Assembly (NCBI RefSeq): GCF_036946495.1
Contig: NZ_JAQIIX010000002.1
Coordinates: 2,046,001 to 2,110,000 of the forward strand
DNA: 64,000 nt
Source: Mycolicibacterium neoaurum
GTDB taxonomy: Bacteria; Actinomycetota; Actinomycetes; Mycobacteriales; Mycobacteriaceae
Reading direction: 5' to 3'
The notes below the pieces were generated by a model that made no database searches, was not told the DNA's origin, and was given only the letters and a program-made list of their open reading frames with translations. A program made the translations under genes and the position numbers. Shown one piece after another: positions 35,050-42,994 of the stretch. Every line of letters begins with the position of its first letter. The first letter of the stretch is position 1.

Positions 35050-35859
35050 GTGTCGGATGACGATCTCGCGGACTTCGACCGCACCGAGTTCACCCACGAC
35101 GGCAAGACCCGTACGGTGTTCCGCAAAGGCAGCGGCCCCGCGGTCATCGTGATCGCCGAGATGCCCGGGATCACCCCCAAGGTCGCGGCGTTCGCGCGGC
35201 AGGTCGCCGAGCTGGGCTGCACCGCCGTACTGCCCCACCTGTTCGGTGTGCCGGGCAGGGACCCCAACGCGGGCAAGCTGGCCGGGTTAAAGGCGCTGGC
35301 CACCTCGATGGTGCCGGCCTGCATCAGCAAGGAGTTCACCACCTGGGCCACCGGCCGCACGTCACCGGTTGTCGGCTGGTTGCGCGCGCTGGCCCGTGCC
35401 GAGCACACCCGCTGCGGCGGTCCGGGGGTCGGCGCGGTGGGCATGTGCTTCACCGGTGGTTACGCCCTGGCGATGGCCACCGACGAGATCCTGCTCGCAC
35501 CGGTGCTGTCCCAGCCGTCGATGCCCATAGCGCTGACCGCCGCGCAGAAGAACTCCATCGACATCTCGCCCGCCGACCTGGAGATCGTCAAGGGTCGATG
35601 CGCCCGGGGTCTGAAGGTGCTGGGCCTGCGCTTCGACTCCGACACGATGGTGCCCGCCCAACGATTCGATTTCCTGCGTGAACAACTCGGCGACGGATTC
35701 ATCGCGGTGGAACTCAGTGGCTCGGACGCCAATCCCGACGCGATGATGTCGGCCCATTCGGTGCTCACCGAGCACCTGATCGACAAGCCGGGTACCCCGA
35801 CACGGGCCGCGCTGGACCAGGTGCTCGAGCTGTTCCGCAGCAGACTGCTGGCCGGCTGA
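35050..35859 (+). CDS. Dienelactone hydrolase family protein
   Basis: 269-aa alpha/beta hydrolase of the DLH type with a Cys nucleophile: C133 in GAVGMCFTGGYAL, acid D196 or D198 in RFDSDTMVP and H236 in SAHSVLTEHL. Canonical DLHs open dienelactone in catechol degradation, but many members have other or unknown substrates. GTG start behind GAGGAG. Independent of its neighbours. Confidence 0.85.
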   Translation: MSDDDLADFDRTEFTHDGKTRTVFRKGSGPAVIVIAEMPGITPKVAAFARQVAELGCTAVLPHLFGVPGRDPNAGKLAGLKALATSMVPACISKEFTTWATGRTSPVVGWLRALARAEHTRCGGPGVGAVGMCFTGGYALAMATDEILLAPVLSQPSMPIALTAAQKNSIDISPADLEIVKGRCARGLKVLGLRFDSDTMVPAQRFDFLREQLGDGFIAVELSGSDANPDAMMSAHSVLTEHLIDKPGTPTRAALDQVLELFRSRLLAG

Positions 35860-35872
35860 GCCGGGCCAACCG

Positions 35873-37000
35873 TCAGGCCGAGCGCTCGATCTCCGGGCGA
35901 TCGTCGGGATCATCGCCGTCGGTGCTGGCCAACGCGGGGGACAACAGCAGCCGGAATTGGTTCCCGCCGGACTTGCGCGCCTCGTACATCGCCCCGGTAC
36001 CGATGGTCAGCAACTCGTCGAGCACGTCATGAGAGGCCTGGTCGGTCAGCGGCTTGAGTGGCGTGCTGACAACGCCGAGGCTGGCGGTCAACTGATACGG
36101 CGCCGACTTGATGGTGCCCAGGATCCGCTCGGCCAGCGGGGTCGGGTCTGGGGTGGTGAACACATCGGCGACCAGATACTCCGCATCACTCTGGTGACCG
36201 ATCACCGCATCACCACGTACCGTCTCGCGCAATCGTTGTCCGATGGCGACCCGGGCACGGTTACCACCCGCCTTGCCGGACATGGCGGTCAGCAGCGAAA
36301 AGCTGTCCAGATTCACCACGATCAGGATCAGGTACCGATCGTCGTGGCGACTGCGCGATCCGATCAGTGTCGCGACGCTGTCGTAAAAAGCCTCGCGATT
36401 GAGCAGACCGGTCAGCGGTTCGATCTCACCGTGCGGTTTCTCCGATCCGATCAGCCGAAGCACCAATTCGCATGCGAAGACCATGAATGCATTGATCAGC
36501 GCCACGAACAAGACGCTGGCCACTGCGAGACCGTAGTCGATCGACACCAGCCGCCAGGCCAACACGATCAGGGTCGCCAACTGGACCACCCAGATCCCGA
36601 TGAGCCATCTCAGCGAATGGAAGATGACGGCGTAGCCGGTGGTCACGGTGAACGCCACCGAGCCGAGCAGGCCGAGCACCGGATCGGGATCGGAGACACA
36701 CGTTGCGGCGATCAGTACGGTCCCGGCGACCAAGCACACCTGGGACTGCCACCTGGCCGGCCAGTCCGAGCGCGACCACATGAGCACCATCGCGGTGCAC
36801 ACCACCAACAGCACAATCGCCAGGGCGAACCGGAAAGAATGTTGCAGGCCGGAACTCAACGCCGTCACCAGCACCGAGATGACACCCAGCGAGCCGATGA
36901 GCGCGGCGACGACCCGTGAGGTCGCCACCTGAAGATCCCTGGCGGCCAGATATGCGGTCAGCCAGTCATAATGATCGCGCTGGTCACGCCCGTGAAGCAT
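35873..37000 (-). CDS. Membrane protein with degenerate GGDEF domain
   Basis: 375 aa. The N-terminal ~200 residues contain about six TM helices (MASE-like sensor). A GGDEF-family domain follows (EPLTGLLNREAFYDSVATLI; LILIVVNLDSFSLL). The signature loop reads GHQSDAEYLVADV where GGDEF should be, so key nucleotide and metal residues are changed. It is probably not an active diguanylate cyclase, rather a receptor or scaffold. The I-site RxxD is also not evident. Start ATG with TACCGT (37007-37012) five bases upstream. Confidence 0.8.
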   Translation of the reverse strand: MLHGRDQRDHYDWLTAYLAARDLQVATSRVVAALIGSLGVISVLVTALSSGLQHSFRFALAIVLLVVCTAMVLMWSRSDWPARWQSQVCLVAGTVLIAATCVSDPDPVLGLLGSVAFTVTTGYAVIFHSLRWLIGIWVVQLATLIVLAWRLVSIDYGLAVASVLFVALINAFMVFACELVLRLIGSEKPHGEIEPLTGLLNREAFYDSVATLIGSRSRHDDRYLILIVVNLDSFSLLTAMSGKAGGNRARVAIGQRLRETVRGDAVIGHQSDAEYLVADVFTTPDPTPLAERILGTIKSAPYQLTASLGVVSTPLKPLTDQASHDVLDELLTIGTGAMYEARKSGGNQFRLLLSPALASTDGDDPDDRPEIERSA

Positions 37001-37028
37001 AGCGAACGGTACCAAAATTCAGCGCGGC

Positions 37029-37034
37029 TAACCT
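37029..37034 (+). promoter_or_regulatory. -10 element of leaderless SDR gene
   Basis: TAACCT with a 7-nt gap to the ATG. Confidence 0.5.
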
Positions 37035-37041
37035 GAGGTCT

Positions 37042-37947
37042 ATGGCCTTCTCATGGAACCCTGCTCGGCTCGGCGATATGACCGGACAGACGGTGATGGT
37101 GACCGGAGCCACCAACGGTGTCGGGCTGGCGACAGCGGCGGCTCTGGCCGGCGCCGGCGTACATGTGGTGATGGCGGTGCGCAACACCGAACTCGGCGCT
37201 CGACGCGCCGAGGAGATCGGGGGCCGCACCACGGTGGTCCGACTCGATCTCGCCGACCTGTCGTCGGTGCGGGGCTTTCCGGCCCGCCTCGACGAGGCAG
37301 GTATCGACAGCCTCGACATCCTGATCAACAACGCGGGCGCGCTGTTCCAACACCGCACCGACACCGCGGACGGATTCGAGGCGACCATCGCCACCAACCT
37401 GTTGGGCCCGTTCGCGCTGACCAACCTTCTCCTCGACCGCGTGCGATCGCAGATCATCAACGTCGGTTCCCAGGCACACGAGTCGGCGACCCTGCGGCTG
37501 TCGGACATGCACCTGCGCACCAACAAGTGGACCGTGATGGGCGCCTACGCGGCGTCCAAACTCGCTGTCATGCTGTGGGGCCTCGAGCTCGATCGCCGGC
37601 TGCGCGAAGGCGGATCGCCGATCACCAGCCAGCTCACCCACCCGGGCTGGGTCGACTCCAATCTGCCTGCGCTGTCGGACACCCCGGTGATGAAGCTCGT
37701 GGCCCGCGGGGTGAAGCTGGTGGCCGGCCCATTGGCCAACGATGCCGCGGCCGGGGCGGCGACCACGCTGTACTGCATCACCGAACCGATCCCGCCGGGC
37801 AGCTATGTCGGCGTGGACGGCCGATTTGGTCTCAAGGGTGTGCCGGTGCTCATCGGCCGATCCGTCCAGGCCTGTGACTACGCCGCCGCGGCGCGACTGG
37901 TGCAGTTCGCAGAACAGGAGACGGGTACCACCCTCGCCATCCGTTAG
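37042..37947 (+). CDS. Short-chain dehydrogenase/reductase
   Basis: 301-aa SDR similar to the retinol/WW-domain oxidoreductase-like group common in mycobacteria. Cofactor motif TGATNGVGLA (21-30), NNAG in LIINNAGALF-type position (ILINNAGAL), active-site Y169 and K173 in YAASK, with an upstream Ser in INVGSQAHES. NADP preference is likely from the Arg in AVRNTELGARR. Substrate unknown. Leaderless start. Confidence 0.88.
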   Translation: MAFSWNPARLGDMTGQTVMVTGATNGVGLATAAALAGAGVHVVMAVRNTELGARRAEEIGGRTTVVRLDLADLSSVRGFPARLDEAGIDSLDILINNAGALFQHRTDTADGFEATIATNLLGPFALTNLLLDRVRSQIINVGSQAHESATLRLSDMHLRTNKWTVMGAYAASKLAVMLWGLELDRRLREGGSPITSQLTHPGWVDSNLPALSDTPVMKLVARGVKLVAGPLANDAAAGAATTLYCITEPIPPGSYVGVDGRFGLKGVPVLIGRSVQACDYAAAARLVQFAEQETGTTLAIR

Positions 37948-37993
37948 TGCGCCGATAACGGCGCCGTCACCTGCCGATGCCACAGTGGTGGCC

Positions 37994-38461
37994 GTGACGG
38001 CCGAAACGGTGCCCGGCGGTCGGGTCGAACGTTTCCACCGGTTCTGTGCCGGAGTCGTCGCGCGGCTGCCGTGGGGCCTGAGTTCGGTTGTCGCGCCGAC
38101 CTTTCTGGGCTTCGCGTTGATCGCCGGATTCACCTTCAGCATCGACATGGCCCTGCTCACCCTGCTCTACAGCGGCATGGATGCGCCGCTACCGGTGGCG
38201 TTGACGATCGGCTATGTCTGTGCGTTCGCGCTGGCCTACATTCTCAACCGCACGCTGAACTTCCGGTCCCACGCCACCGTCGGTCCACAGCTGGCGGTGT
38301 ATGTCGCGGTGGTCGCGATCAACTACCTGTTGTTCATCGTCGCGCTGCCGACCTCGTTGGTCGCCGCGGGACTTCAGTATCACCTGGCCCGATTGGCGGC
38401 GGGCTGCTGCGAGGCGGCGTTCATGTACAGCGCGATGCGATGGGTGGTGTTTCGCCGCTGA
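37994..38461 (+). CDS. GtrA family membrane protein
   Basis: 155 aa with four TM helices and the GtrA motifs TFSIDMALLTLLYSG and GYVCAFALAYILNRTLNFRSH. Members flip or transfer polyprenol-phosphate-linked sugars for wall or polysaccharide glycosylation (in mycobacteria Rv3789 is the studied relative, linked to arabinan). Several GTG starts are possible (37985, 37988, 37994); the last is used. No glycosyltransferase lies nearby, so its partner is unknown. Confidence 0.82.
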   Translation: MTAETVPGGRVERFHRFCAGVVARLPWGLSSVVAPTFLGFALIAGFTFSIDMALLTLLYSGMDAPLPVALTIGYVCAFALAYILNRTLNFRSHATVGPQLAVYVAVVAINYLLFIVALPTSLVAAGLQYHLARLAAGCCEAAFMYSAMRWVVFRR

Positions 38462-38482
38462 GATGGCGGTCCCGGGCGCAGA

Positions 38483-38899
38483 ATGAGCGCCATGACCCTG
38501 GGGCGTAGGCAGATGTTGGTCGGGAGCACGATGGCGGTCGGTGCGCTGGGCGCGGCTGCCGCGTGTGGATCCGGGGACACTCCCTCGGCCGCCCCGCAAG
38601 CGCCCAGCGAGTCGGCCGAGAACACCGAATTGGCCAAGACCGCCGACGTACCGGTCGGATCGGCACTCGTCGTCGACGACGTCGTGCTGACCCAGGCGCA
38701 ACCCGGTCAGATCCGGGGTTTCTCGACGGTATGCCCGCATGCCGGATGCGCGGTGTCCAAGGTGACCGGAGCGGAGTTGATCTGCCCTTGTCACGGAAGC
38801 AGTTTCGGTCTCGACGGTGCGGTGATCACGGGTCCGGCGCGCGGACCGCTCACCCCGGTCGATGTCGTGGTGCGGGGCGATTCGGTCGTCAGGGGGTGA
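38483..38899 (+). CDS. Small Rieske [2Fe-2S] lipoprotein
   Basis: 138 aa. Twin-arginine motif LGRRQMLVG and lipid-anchor C28 (GAAAACGSG) point to Tat export and membrane anchoring. The mature part is one Rieske domain with cluster ligands CPHAGC and CPCHGS; the disulphide-type cysteines are also present. It is not part of a bc1 or oxygenase locus, so its electron partner is unknown. An alternative ATG lies nine bases downstream. Confidence 0.88.
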   Translation: MSAMTLGRRQMLVGSTMAVGALGAAAACGSGDTPSAAPQAPSESAENTELAKTADVPVGSALVVDDVVLTQAQPGQIRGFSTVCPHAGCAVSKVTGAELICPCHGSSFGLDGAVITGPARGPLTPVDVVVRGDSVVRG

Positions 38900-38921
38900 A
38901 ACGTCGTTACGATCAGCGCCT

Positions 38922-39335
38922 GTGACAGACGATGCGGGCGACCGGGGAGGCGCCGAGGCGCCGGTTCCCTGGTACGAGGAATCCTGGGCGGTCGTCAGCG
39001 CCGGGGTGGCCGGCGTGCTGGCCATCGGCGTGCTGATCTATGCGGTGCTGAACACCGCGGAGAGCTCGGTCGAGCCCACCGGCGGGCCCCAGGTGTACCC
39101 GGACACCAGCATGTCGCGCACCACTTCGCCGACGACATCGCGGACGACGAGCTCCCGGACCACCACAACCACCACGACCACCACCACCGAGACGACCACG
39201 ACCGAGACGACAACCACAGCGACGACCACGACGACCGACAACACCACCGACACGACCACGGAGGAGAACCCGTTCTTCGTCGACCCCTTCCAGACGACGA
39301 CGGCAACCTCCACCACGTCCACCGGCGAGGGCTGA
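38922..39335 (+). CDS. Thr-rich single-pass membrane protein
   Basis: 137 aa: acidic N-terminus, one TM helix (AVVSAGVAGVLAIGVLIYAVL), then an external tail of about 80 residues that is mostly Thr with Ser, Glu and Asp, encoded by ACC/ACG runs. Such tails are often O-mannosylated in mycobacteria (inference). GTG start; TACGAT (38908-38913) eight bases before it suggests a leaderless mRNA. Function unknown. Confidence 0.65.
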   Translation: MTDDAGDRGGAEAPVPWYEESWAVVSAGVAGVLAIGVLIYAVLNTAESSVEPTGGPQVYPDTSMSRTTSPTTSRTTSSRTTTTTTTTTTETTTTETTTTATTTTTDNTTDTTTEENPFFVDPFQTTTATSTTSTGEG

Positions 39336-39380
39336 CCGCGAGGGGTTCGATTCGCTCAGGACGGGAACGTCTGACAGAAT

Positions 39381-39493
39381 CGGCCCCGAGGGGAGTACTC
39401 CTGCGCTGCGGTGTCGTCATCACGTCGTCCACATTTGGACGACCGGTGCCGCGGGCCCGCGTCGTGTTGCGCAGGCGGAAGAGACCTCGGCCG
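39381..39493 (+). ncRNA. yybP-ykoY manganese riboswitch
   Basis: The conserved core is present: GGGGAGTA (39390-39397) shortly after the closing-stem strand CGGCCCCGAG, a central arm with GTCGTC...GACGACCGG, and the 3' signature GAGACCTCGGCC (39481-39492) pairing back to the first strand. It lies about 30 bp upstream of a TerC-family gene, the classic partner. Members of this family bind Mn2+ and raise exporter expression. Confidence 0.8.
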
Positions 39494-39522
39494 TTTTGTC
39501 GACGACCGGAGGCTCCGTATCT

Positions 39523-40521
39523 ATGAACGTGTCCACCCTCGAGTGGGGCATCACCCTCGCCGTCACCCTTGGCATCCTGCTGGTGGATGTGCTGGTGCTC
39601 GGCAGGCGGCCCCACGAACCCTCCACCAAGGAAACCTCGATCGCGCTGACGTTCTACGTCTGCCTTGCGATCGCCTTCGGAATCTGGACCTGGACGTTCC
39701 ACGGCAGCCAGTACGGTGTCGAGTTCTTCGCCGGATGGCTCACCGAGTACAGCCTGTCGGTGGACAACCTGTTCATCTTCTTGATCATCATGGCCAGCTT
39801 CAAGGTGCCGCGGATCTACCAACAACAGGCGTTGCTGGTCGGCATCATCCTGGCGCTGATCTTCCGCGGCATCTTCATCGCCCTCGGCGCCGTCGCCATC
39901 GAACAGTTCTCGTGGGTGTTCTACATCTTCGGCGCCTTCCTCATCTACACCGCCATCAAGCTGGCCAAGGACACCGATCACGACGACGATGGTGAGAACG
40001 GTGTGGTGCGGTTCGCGCGCAACTACCTGAACACCACCGACAAATGGCACGGGCTCAAGCTCACCGTCAAGGAGAACTCCAAGCGCGTCATCACCCCGAT
40101 GTTCCTGGTGATCATCGCGCTGGGCACCACCGACCTGCTGTTCGCCCTGGATTCGATCCCGGCCATCTACGGCCTTACCCAGGAGCCCTACCTGGTCTTC
40201 ACCGCCAACGTGTTCGCGCTCATGGGTCTGCGCCAGCTGTACTTCCTGCTCGGCGATCTGCTCAAGCGGCTGGTCTACCTGTCCCAGGGGCTGTCGTTCA
40301 TCCTCGGCTTCATCGGCGTGAAGCTGGTGCTGCATGCCCTGCATGAGAACGAGCTGCCGTTCATCAACGGCGGCGAGCCCGTGCACGTGCCTACCATCCC
40401 GACGCTGGCCAGCCTCGGCGTCATCATCGTCACGCTCGTCATCACCACCGTCGCCAGCCTCTACAAGACCAGGGTCGTCGACAAGAAGAACGACGAGCCC
40501 TCGGAGCAGAAAACGGATTAA
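39523..40521 (+). CDS. TerC/Alx family membrane protein, probable Mn2+ exporter
   Basis: 332 aa with eight or nine TM helices. TerC signatures EYSLSVDNLFIFLIIM and TTDLLFALDSIPAIYGLT carry the conserved membrane Asp residues. Alx, YkoY and MeeF-type proteins of this family export manganese, in part to load secreted enzymes. The GGAGG at 39508-39512 selects this ATG. The riboswitch directly upstream gives Mn-dependent control. The older tellurite-resistance label is not specific. Confidence 0.92.
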   Translation: MNVSTLEWGITLAVTLGILLVDVLVLGRRPHEPSTKETSIALTFYVCLAIAFGIWTWTFHGSQYGVEFFAGWLTEYSLSVDNLFIFLIIMASFKVPRIYQQQALLVGIILALIFRGIFIALGAVAIEQFSWVFYIFGAFLIYTAIKLAKDTDHDDDGENGVVRFARNYLNTTDKWHGLKLTVKENSKRVITPMFLVIIALGTTDLLFALDSIPAIYGLTQEPYLVFTANVFALMGLRQLYFLLGDLLKRLVYLSQGLSFILGFIGVKLVLHALHENELPFINGGEPVHVPTIPTLASLGVIIVTLVITTVASLYKTRVVDKKNDEPSEQKTD

Positions 40522-40610
40522 GCAGTTCGGACGACCCGCGATCCGCCGCTCAGCAAACTTTCTCGGAGTAGCATCCGGCGAAATGGTTGTTCCGAGCGAG
40601 CGGAGCCGGG

Positions 40611-41897
40611 TTGTCCAGAACACGTGTCGTGGGCCTCGCTTCGGCGTTGACCCTTGCGGTCGGACTGTCGCCGGCGGCCCCGGTGCTGGCGGCCAGCACC
40701 TACTACCTTGAGGGCACCCGGATCGGTAACACCACCGGGCACCAGTCACCGCAGGATTTCGTCACCGATATGCGCTCCGGCGCAGGACTGGGCCCGCCGG
40801 GTGATTTTCGGCAGGTGGACTACCCCGCGGCCATCGGTCCGTTCTCCTCCGGTGGCCTGCAGGACCCAACCTGGAACACCTCGGTCGGCCGCGGATTGGC
40901 CAACCTCGGCGAGCAGCCCGTCGCCGGTGACACGGTCTTCGGCTACTCGCAGGGTGCCGTGGTCGCCTCTGCCTACAAGGGCGGCCATCTGGCCAACGGC
41001 GTCAACTACGTCCTCGTCGAGAATCCAGGCCGGCCCAACGGCGGGATCATGGCCCGGTTCGGCGGTTTGTACGTGCCGCTGCTGGACATCACCTTCAGCG
41101 GTCCGACGCCGGTGGTGCGAGACCCGCTGCCGGGAGCCGGATCCACTGTCGACATCGCCCGCCAGTACGACGGGTGGGCGGACTTCCCGACCTATCCGCT
41201 GAACCTGCTGGCCACCGCCAACGCGATCCTCGGCATCATCTATCTGCACGGCGGAACCCAGGATCTCGATGCGACCGCGCTGTCGAGCATCGACACCGGT
41301 GACCCGCGCTACTACCAGCAGCACGGTGACACCACCTACTACTTGATCCCGACCGAACGCCTGCCGCTGCTGATGCCTCTTCGCGGCCTACTGCCGGACG
41401 TGCTGCTCGACGCGGTCGAGCGGCCGCTACGGGCACTGGTCGAACTCGGCTACGACCGGTCCGACTACAGCAAACCGACCGGAGCCCAGCTGCTTCCGCC
41501 ACTCGGCGCGATCTTCGGGCCACAGGGTTCTGCGCAGCCGGCGCCGGTAACGCCCGAGCCCGAACCCGAGCCGGTGGCCGATGCCACCGCCGTGAATTCG
41601 CCGGCCCCGATCATCGAGCAGACCGGTCGGCTGCGTGCCGGGTTCGGTGCGCGGGTGAACACGACCGCCCGCGATACCGAATCGCTCGATGACACCGACC
41701 TGGCGGACCCGACAGGCCCCGATCCTCACGACACGGATCACGCGGGGGATCGCGGTATCGAGGTGCGCACGCCGGAAGAACCCGAACACACCGATGCCAC
41801 GCCGGGTCCGGTCGTGCTCGAGGCGCCGGGCGGGGACTCATCGAGCGGGCCATCGGGTGCGGACACGGCACCGGAGCCGTCGACCGAAGAGCACTAG
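40611..41897 (+). CDS. Secreted PE-PPE domain serine hydrolase
   Basis: 428 aa. A signal peptide (VVGLASALTLAVGLSPAAPVLAA) precedes a PE-PPE domain (PF08237-type alpha/beta hydrolase) with nucleophile S113 in VFGYSQGAVVAS. The enzyme body extends to about residue 300 and is followed by a Pro/Glu then Asp/Thr-rich disordered tail. No PE or PPE N-terminal domain is attached. Relatives act as esterases or trehalose-lipid acyltransferases. I chose the TTG at 40611, which starts the signal peptide; a TTG 24 bases upstream is also possible. Confidence 0.82.
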   Translation: MSRTRVVGLASALTLAVGLSPAAPVLAASTYYLEGTRIGNTTGHQSPQDFVTDMRSGAGLGPPGDFRQVDYPAAIGPFSSGGLQDPTWNTSVGRGLANLGEQPVAGDTVFGYSQGAVVASAYKGGHLANGVNYVLVENPGRPNGGIMARFGGLYVPLLDITFSGPTPVVRDPLPGAGSTVDIARQYDGWADFPTYPLNLLATANAILGIIYLHGGTQDLDATALSSIDTGDPRYYQQHGDTTYYLIPTERLPLLMPLRGLLPDVLLDAVERPLRALVELGYDRSDYSKPTGAQLLPPLGAIFGPQGSAQPAPVTPEPEPEPVADATAVNSPAPIIEQTGRLRAGFGARVNTTARDTESLDDTDLADPTGPDPHDTDHAGDRGIEVRTPEEPEHTDATPGPVVLEAPGGDSSSGPSGADTAPEPSTEEH

Positions 41898-41921
41898 CAG
41901 CGGCCCCGGCGCCGGCGGTCG

Positions 41922-41940
41922 CCACCACCTAGGGTGGTGG
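41922..41940. promoter_or_regulatory. Inverted repeat overlapping the DMT transporter -10
   Basis: CCACCACC-TAG-GGTGGTGG is symmetrical around the -10 hexamer TAGGGT (41930-41935). It could be an operator or the terminator of the preceding gene. Confidence 0.45.
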
Positions 41941-41941
41941 C

Positions 41942-41965
41942 GTGACGATGAGGCCGCGCCGGTGA
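41942..41965 (+). CDS. Leaderless 7-codon upstream ORF (MTMRPRR)
   Basis: GTG six bases after TAGGGT opens a 7-residue frame (MTMRPRR) whose TGA overlaps the GTG of the DMT transporter (GTGA). Translation is expected because leaderless GTGs are used efficiently in mycobacteria. It would deliver ribosomes to the transporter start, which has no ribosome binding site of its own. Confidence 0.45.
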   Translation: MTMRPRR

Positions 41966-42849
41966 TCGACCAGCTGCTCGTCGTCGTGTTCGCGTTGTGC
42001 GCAGCCATTTTCGCCGCCATCGGCATCGTGGTACGTCAGCGTGCCACCCTCGACGTACCCGAGGAACACGGTGTCAGCACCGTCATGTTCGCGACCCTGT
42101 TGCGGCGTCCGCTCTGGTGGGCCGGGACGGCGGCGGCCGTGGCGGGCTTTGTCTTCCAGGCGTTGGCGCTGGACAACGGATCGCTCATCGTCGTCCAACC
42201 CCTGCTGGTGTCGGCGCTGTTGTTCGCGCTCCCCCTCAGCGCGCGGTTGGCGCACCGGCGGGTGACGCGCGGCGCCTGGATGTGGGCGCTGCTGCTCACT
42301 GCATCACTGGCGGTGTTCGTGCCGTTGGCACATCCACGGGTCAACGAACAGGTGGCTCCGGCACCGACGGTTGCCGCCGTCATCGCCGCCTGCTCGGTGC
42401 TGGTGATCGGGTGCGTGCTGTTCGCGGTGCGCCATGCCGGATGGAAGCGTGCCGTGCCACTGGCGGTCGCGGTCGGTGTGATGTTCGGTCTGGTCGCCGT
42501 GTTGACCAAAATCCTGATGTTCATGCTGGACCGCGGAAGTGCCGCTGCGGTGTTGGCGACGCCGGTGCCCTATGCCCTTGTCGCGCTGGGAGTGTTCGCC
42601 ACGCTGCTGCAGCAGTCGGCATTCCACGCCGGATCGTTGCAGACGTCGGTGCCGACCATGGTCGTGGTCGAACCGATCGCCGCGGTGCTGTTCGGCGTGT
42701 TCCTCCTCGGCGAGACACTCAACGCGAATTGCTGGGAGACGGTGGTGCTGACCGTCGCCGTCCTGGCCATGACCGCGGCCACCATCGCGCTGGGTCGTGA
42801 CGAGGGCGCCTACGAGGAGCGGTTGGAAGCCCAGTCACACCGATCCTGA
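41962..42849 (+). CDS. DMT-superfamily transporter (NIPA/EamA-like)
   Basis: 295-aa polytopic protein with nine to ten TM helices in two repeats: N-terminal VVVFALCAAIFAAIGIVVRQRA, and SLIVVQPLLVSALLFALPLSAR matched by PTMVVVEPIAAVLFGVFLLGE in the second half, the paired motif of DMT carriers. Substrate unknown; NIPA-like relatives move Mg2+ or other cations. GTG start overlapping the stop of a leaderless mini-ORF. Confidence 0.82.
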   Translation: MIDQLLVVVFALCAAIFAAIGIVVRQRATLDVPEEHGVSTVMFATLLRRPLWWAGTAAAVAGFVFQALALDNGSLIVVQPLLVSALLFALPLSARLAHRRVTRGAWMWALLLTASLAVFVPLAHPRVNEQVAPAPTVAAVIAACSVLVIGCVLFAVRHAGWKRAVPLAVAVGVMFGLVAVLTKILMFMLDRGSAAAVLATPVPYALVALGVFATLLQQSAFHAGSLQTSVPTMVVVEPIAAVLFGVFLLGETLNANCWETVVLTVAVLAMTAATIALGRDEGAYEERLEAQSHRS

Positions 42850-42994
42850 TAGCGTCCAGCGTTTTGTCAGGAAACCCGCAGGTTGAGACGGTGGGGCATA
42901 TCTTTAGTTTTGCTAACGTTGTACGCGGTGGTCGGTGAGGACGACGAGGTCCCCGGCCGTTGCCATACGTCGTGAGTAGATCCGAGGAAGTGTG

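Noticed and set aside
39038..39322. Val-rich minus-strand frame that looks like a membrane protein
   Set aside because: It is the reverse complement of the Thr-codon tract (ACC/ACG read as GGT/CGT-GTN) of the Thr-rich gene.
39344..39356. tRNA-like T-loop sequence GGTTCGATTC
   Set aside because: No flanking 5-bp T-stem, anticodon arm or acceptor pairing; the DNA upstream is coding sequence.
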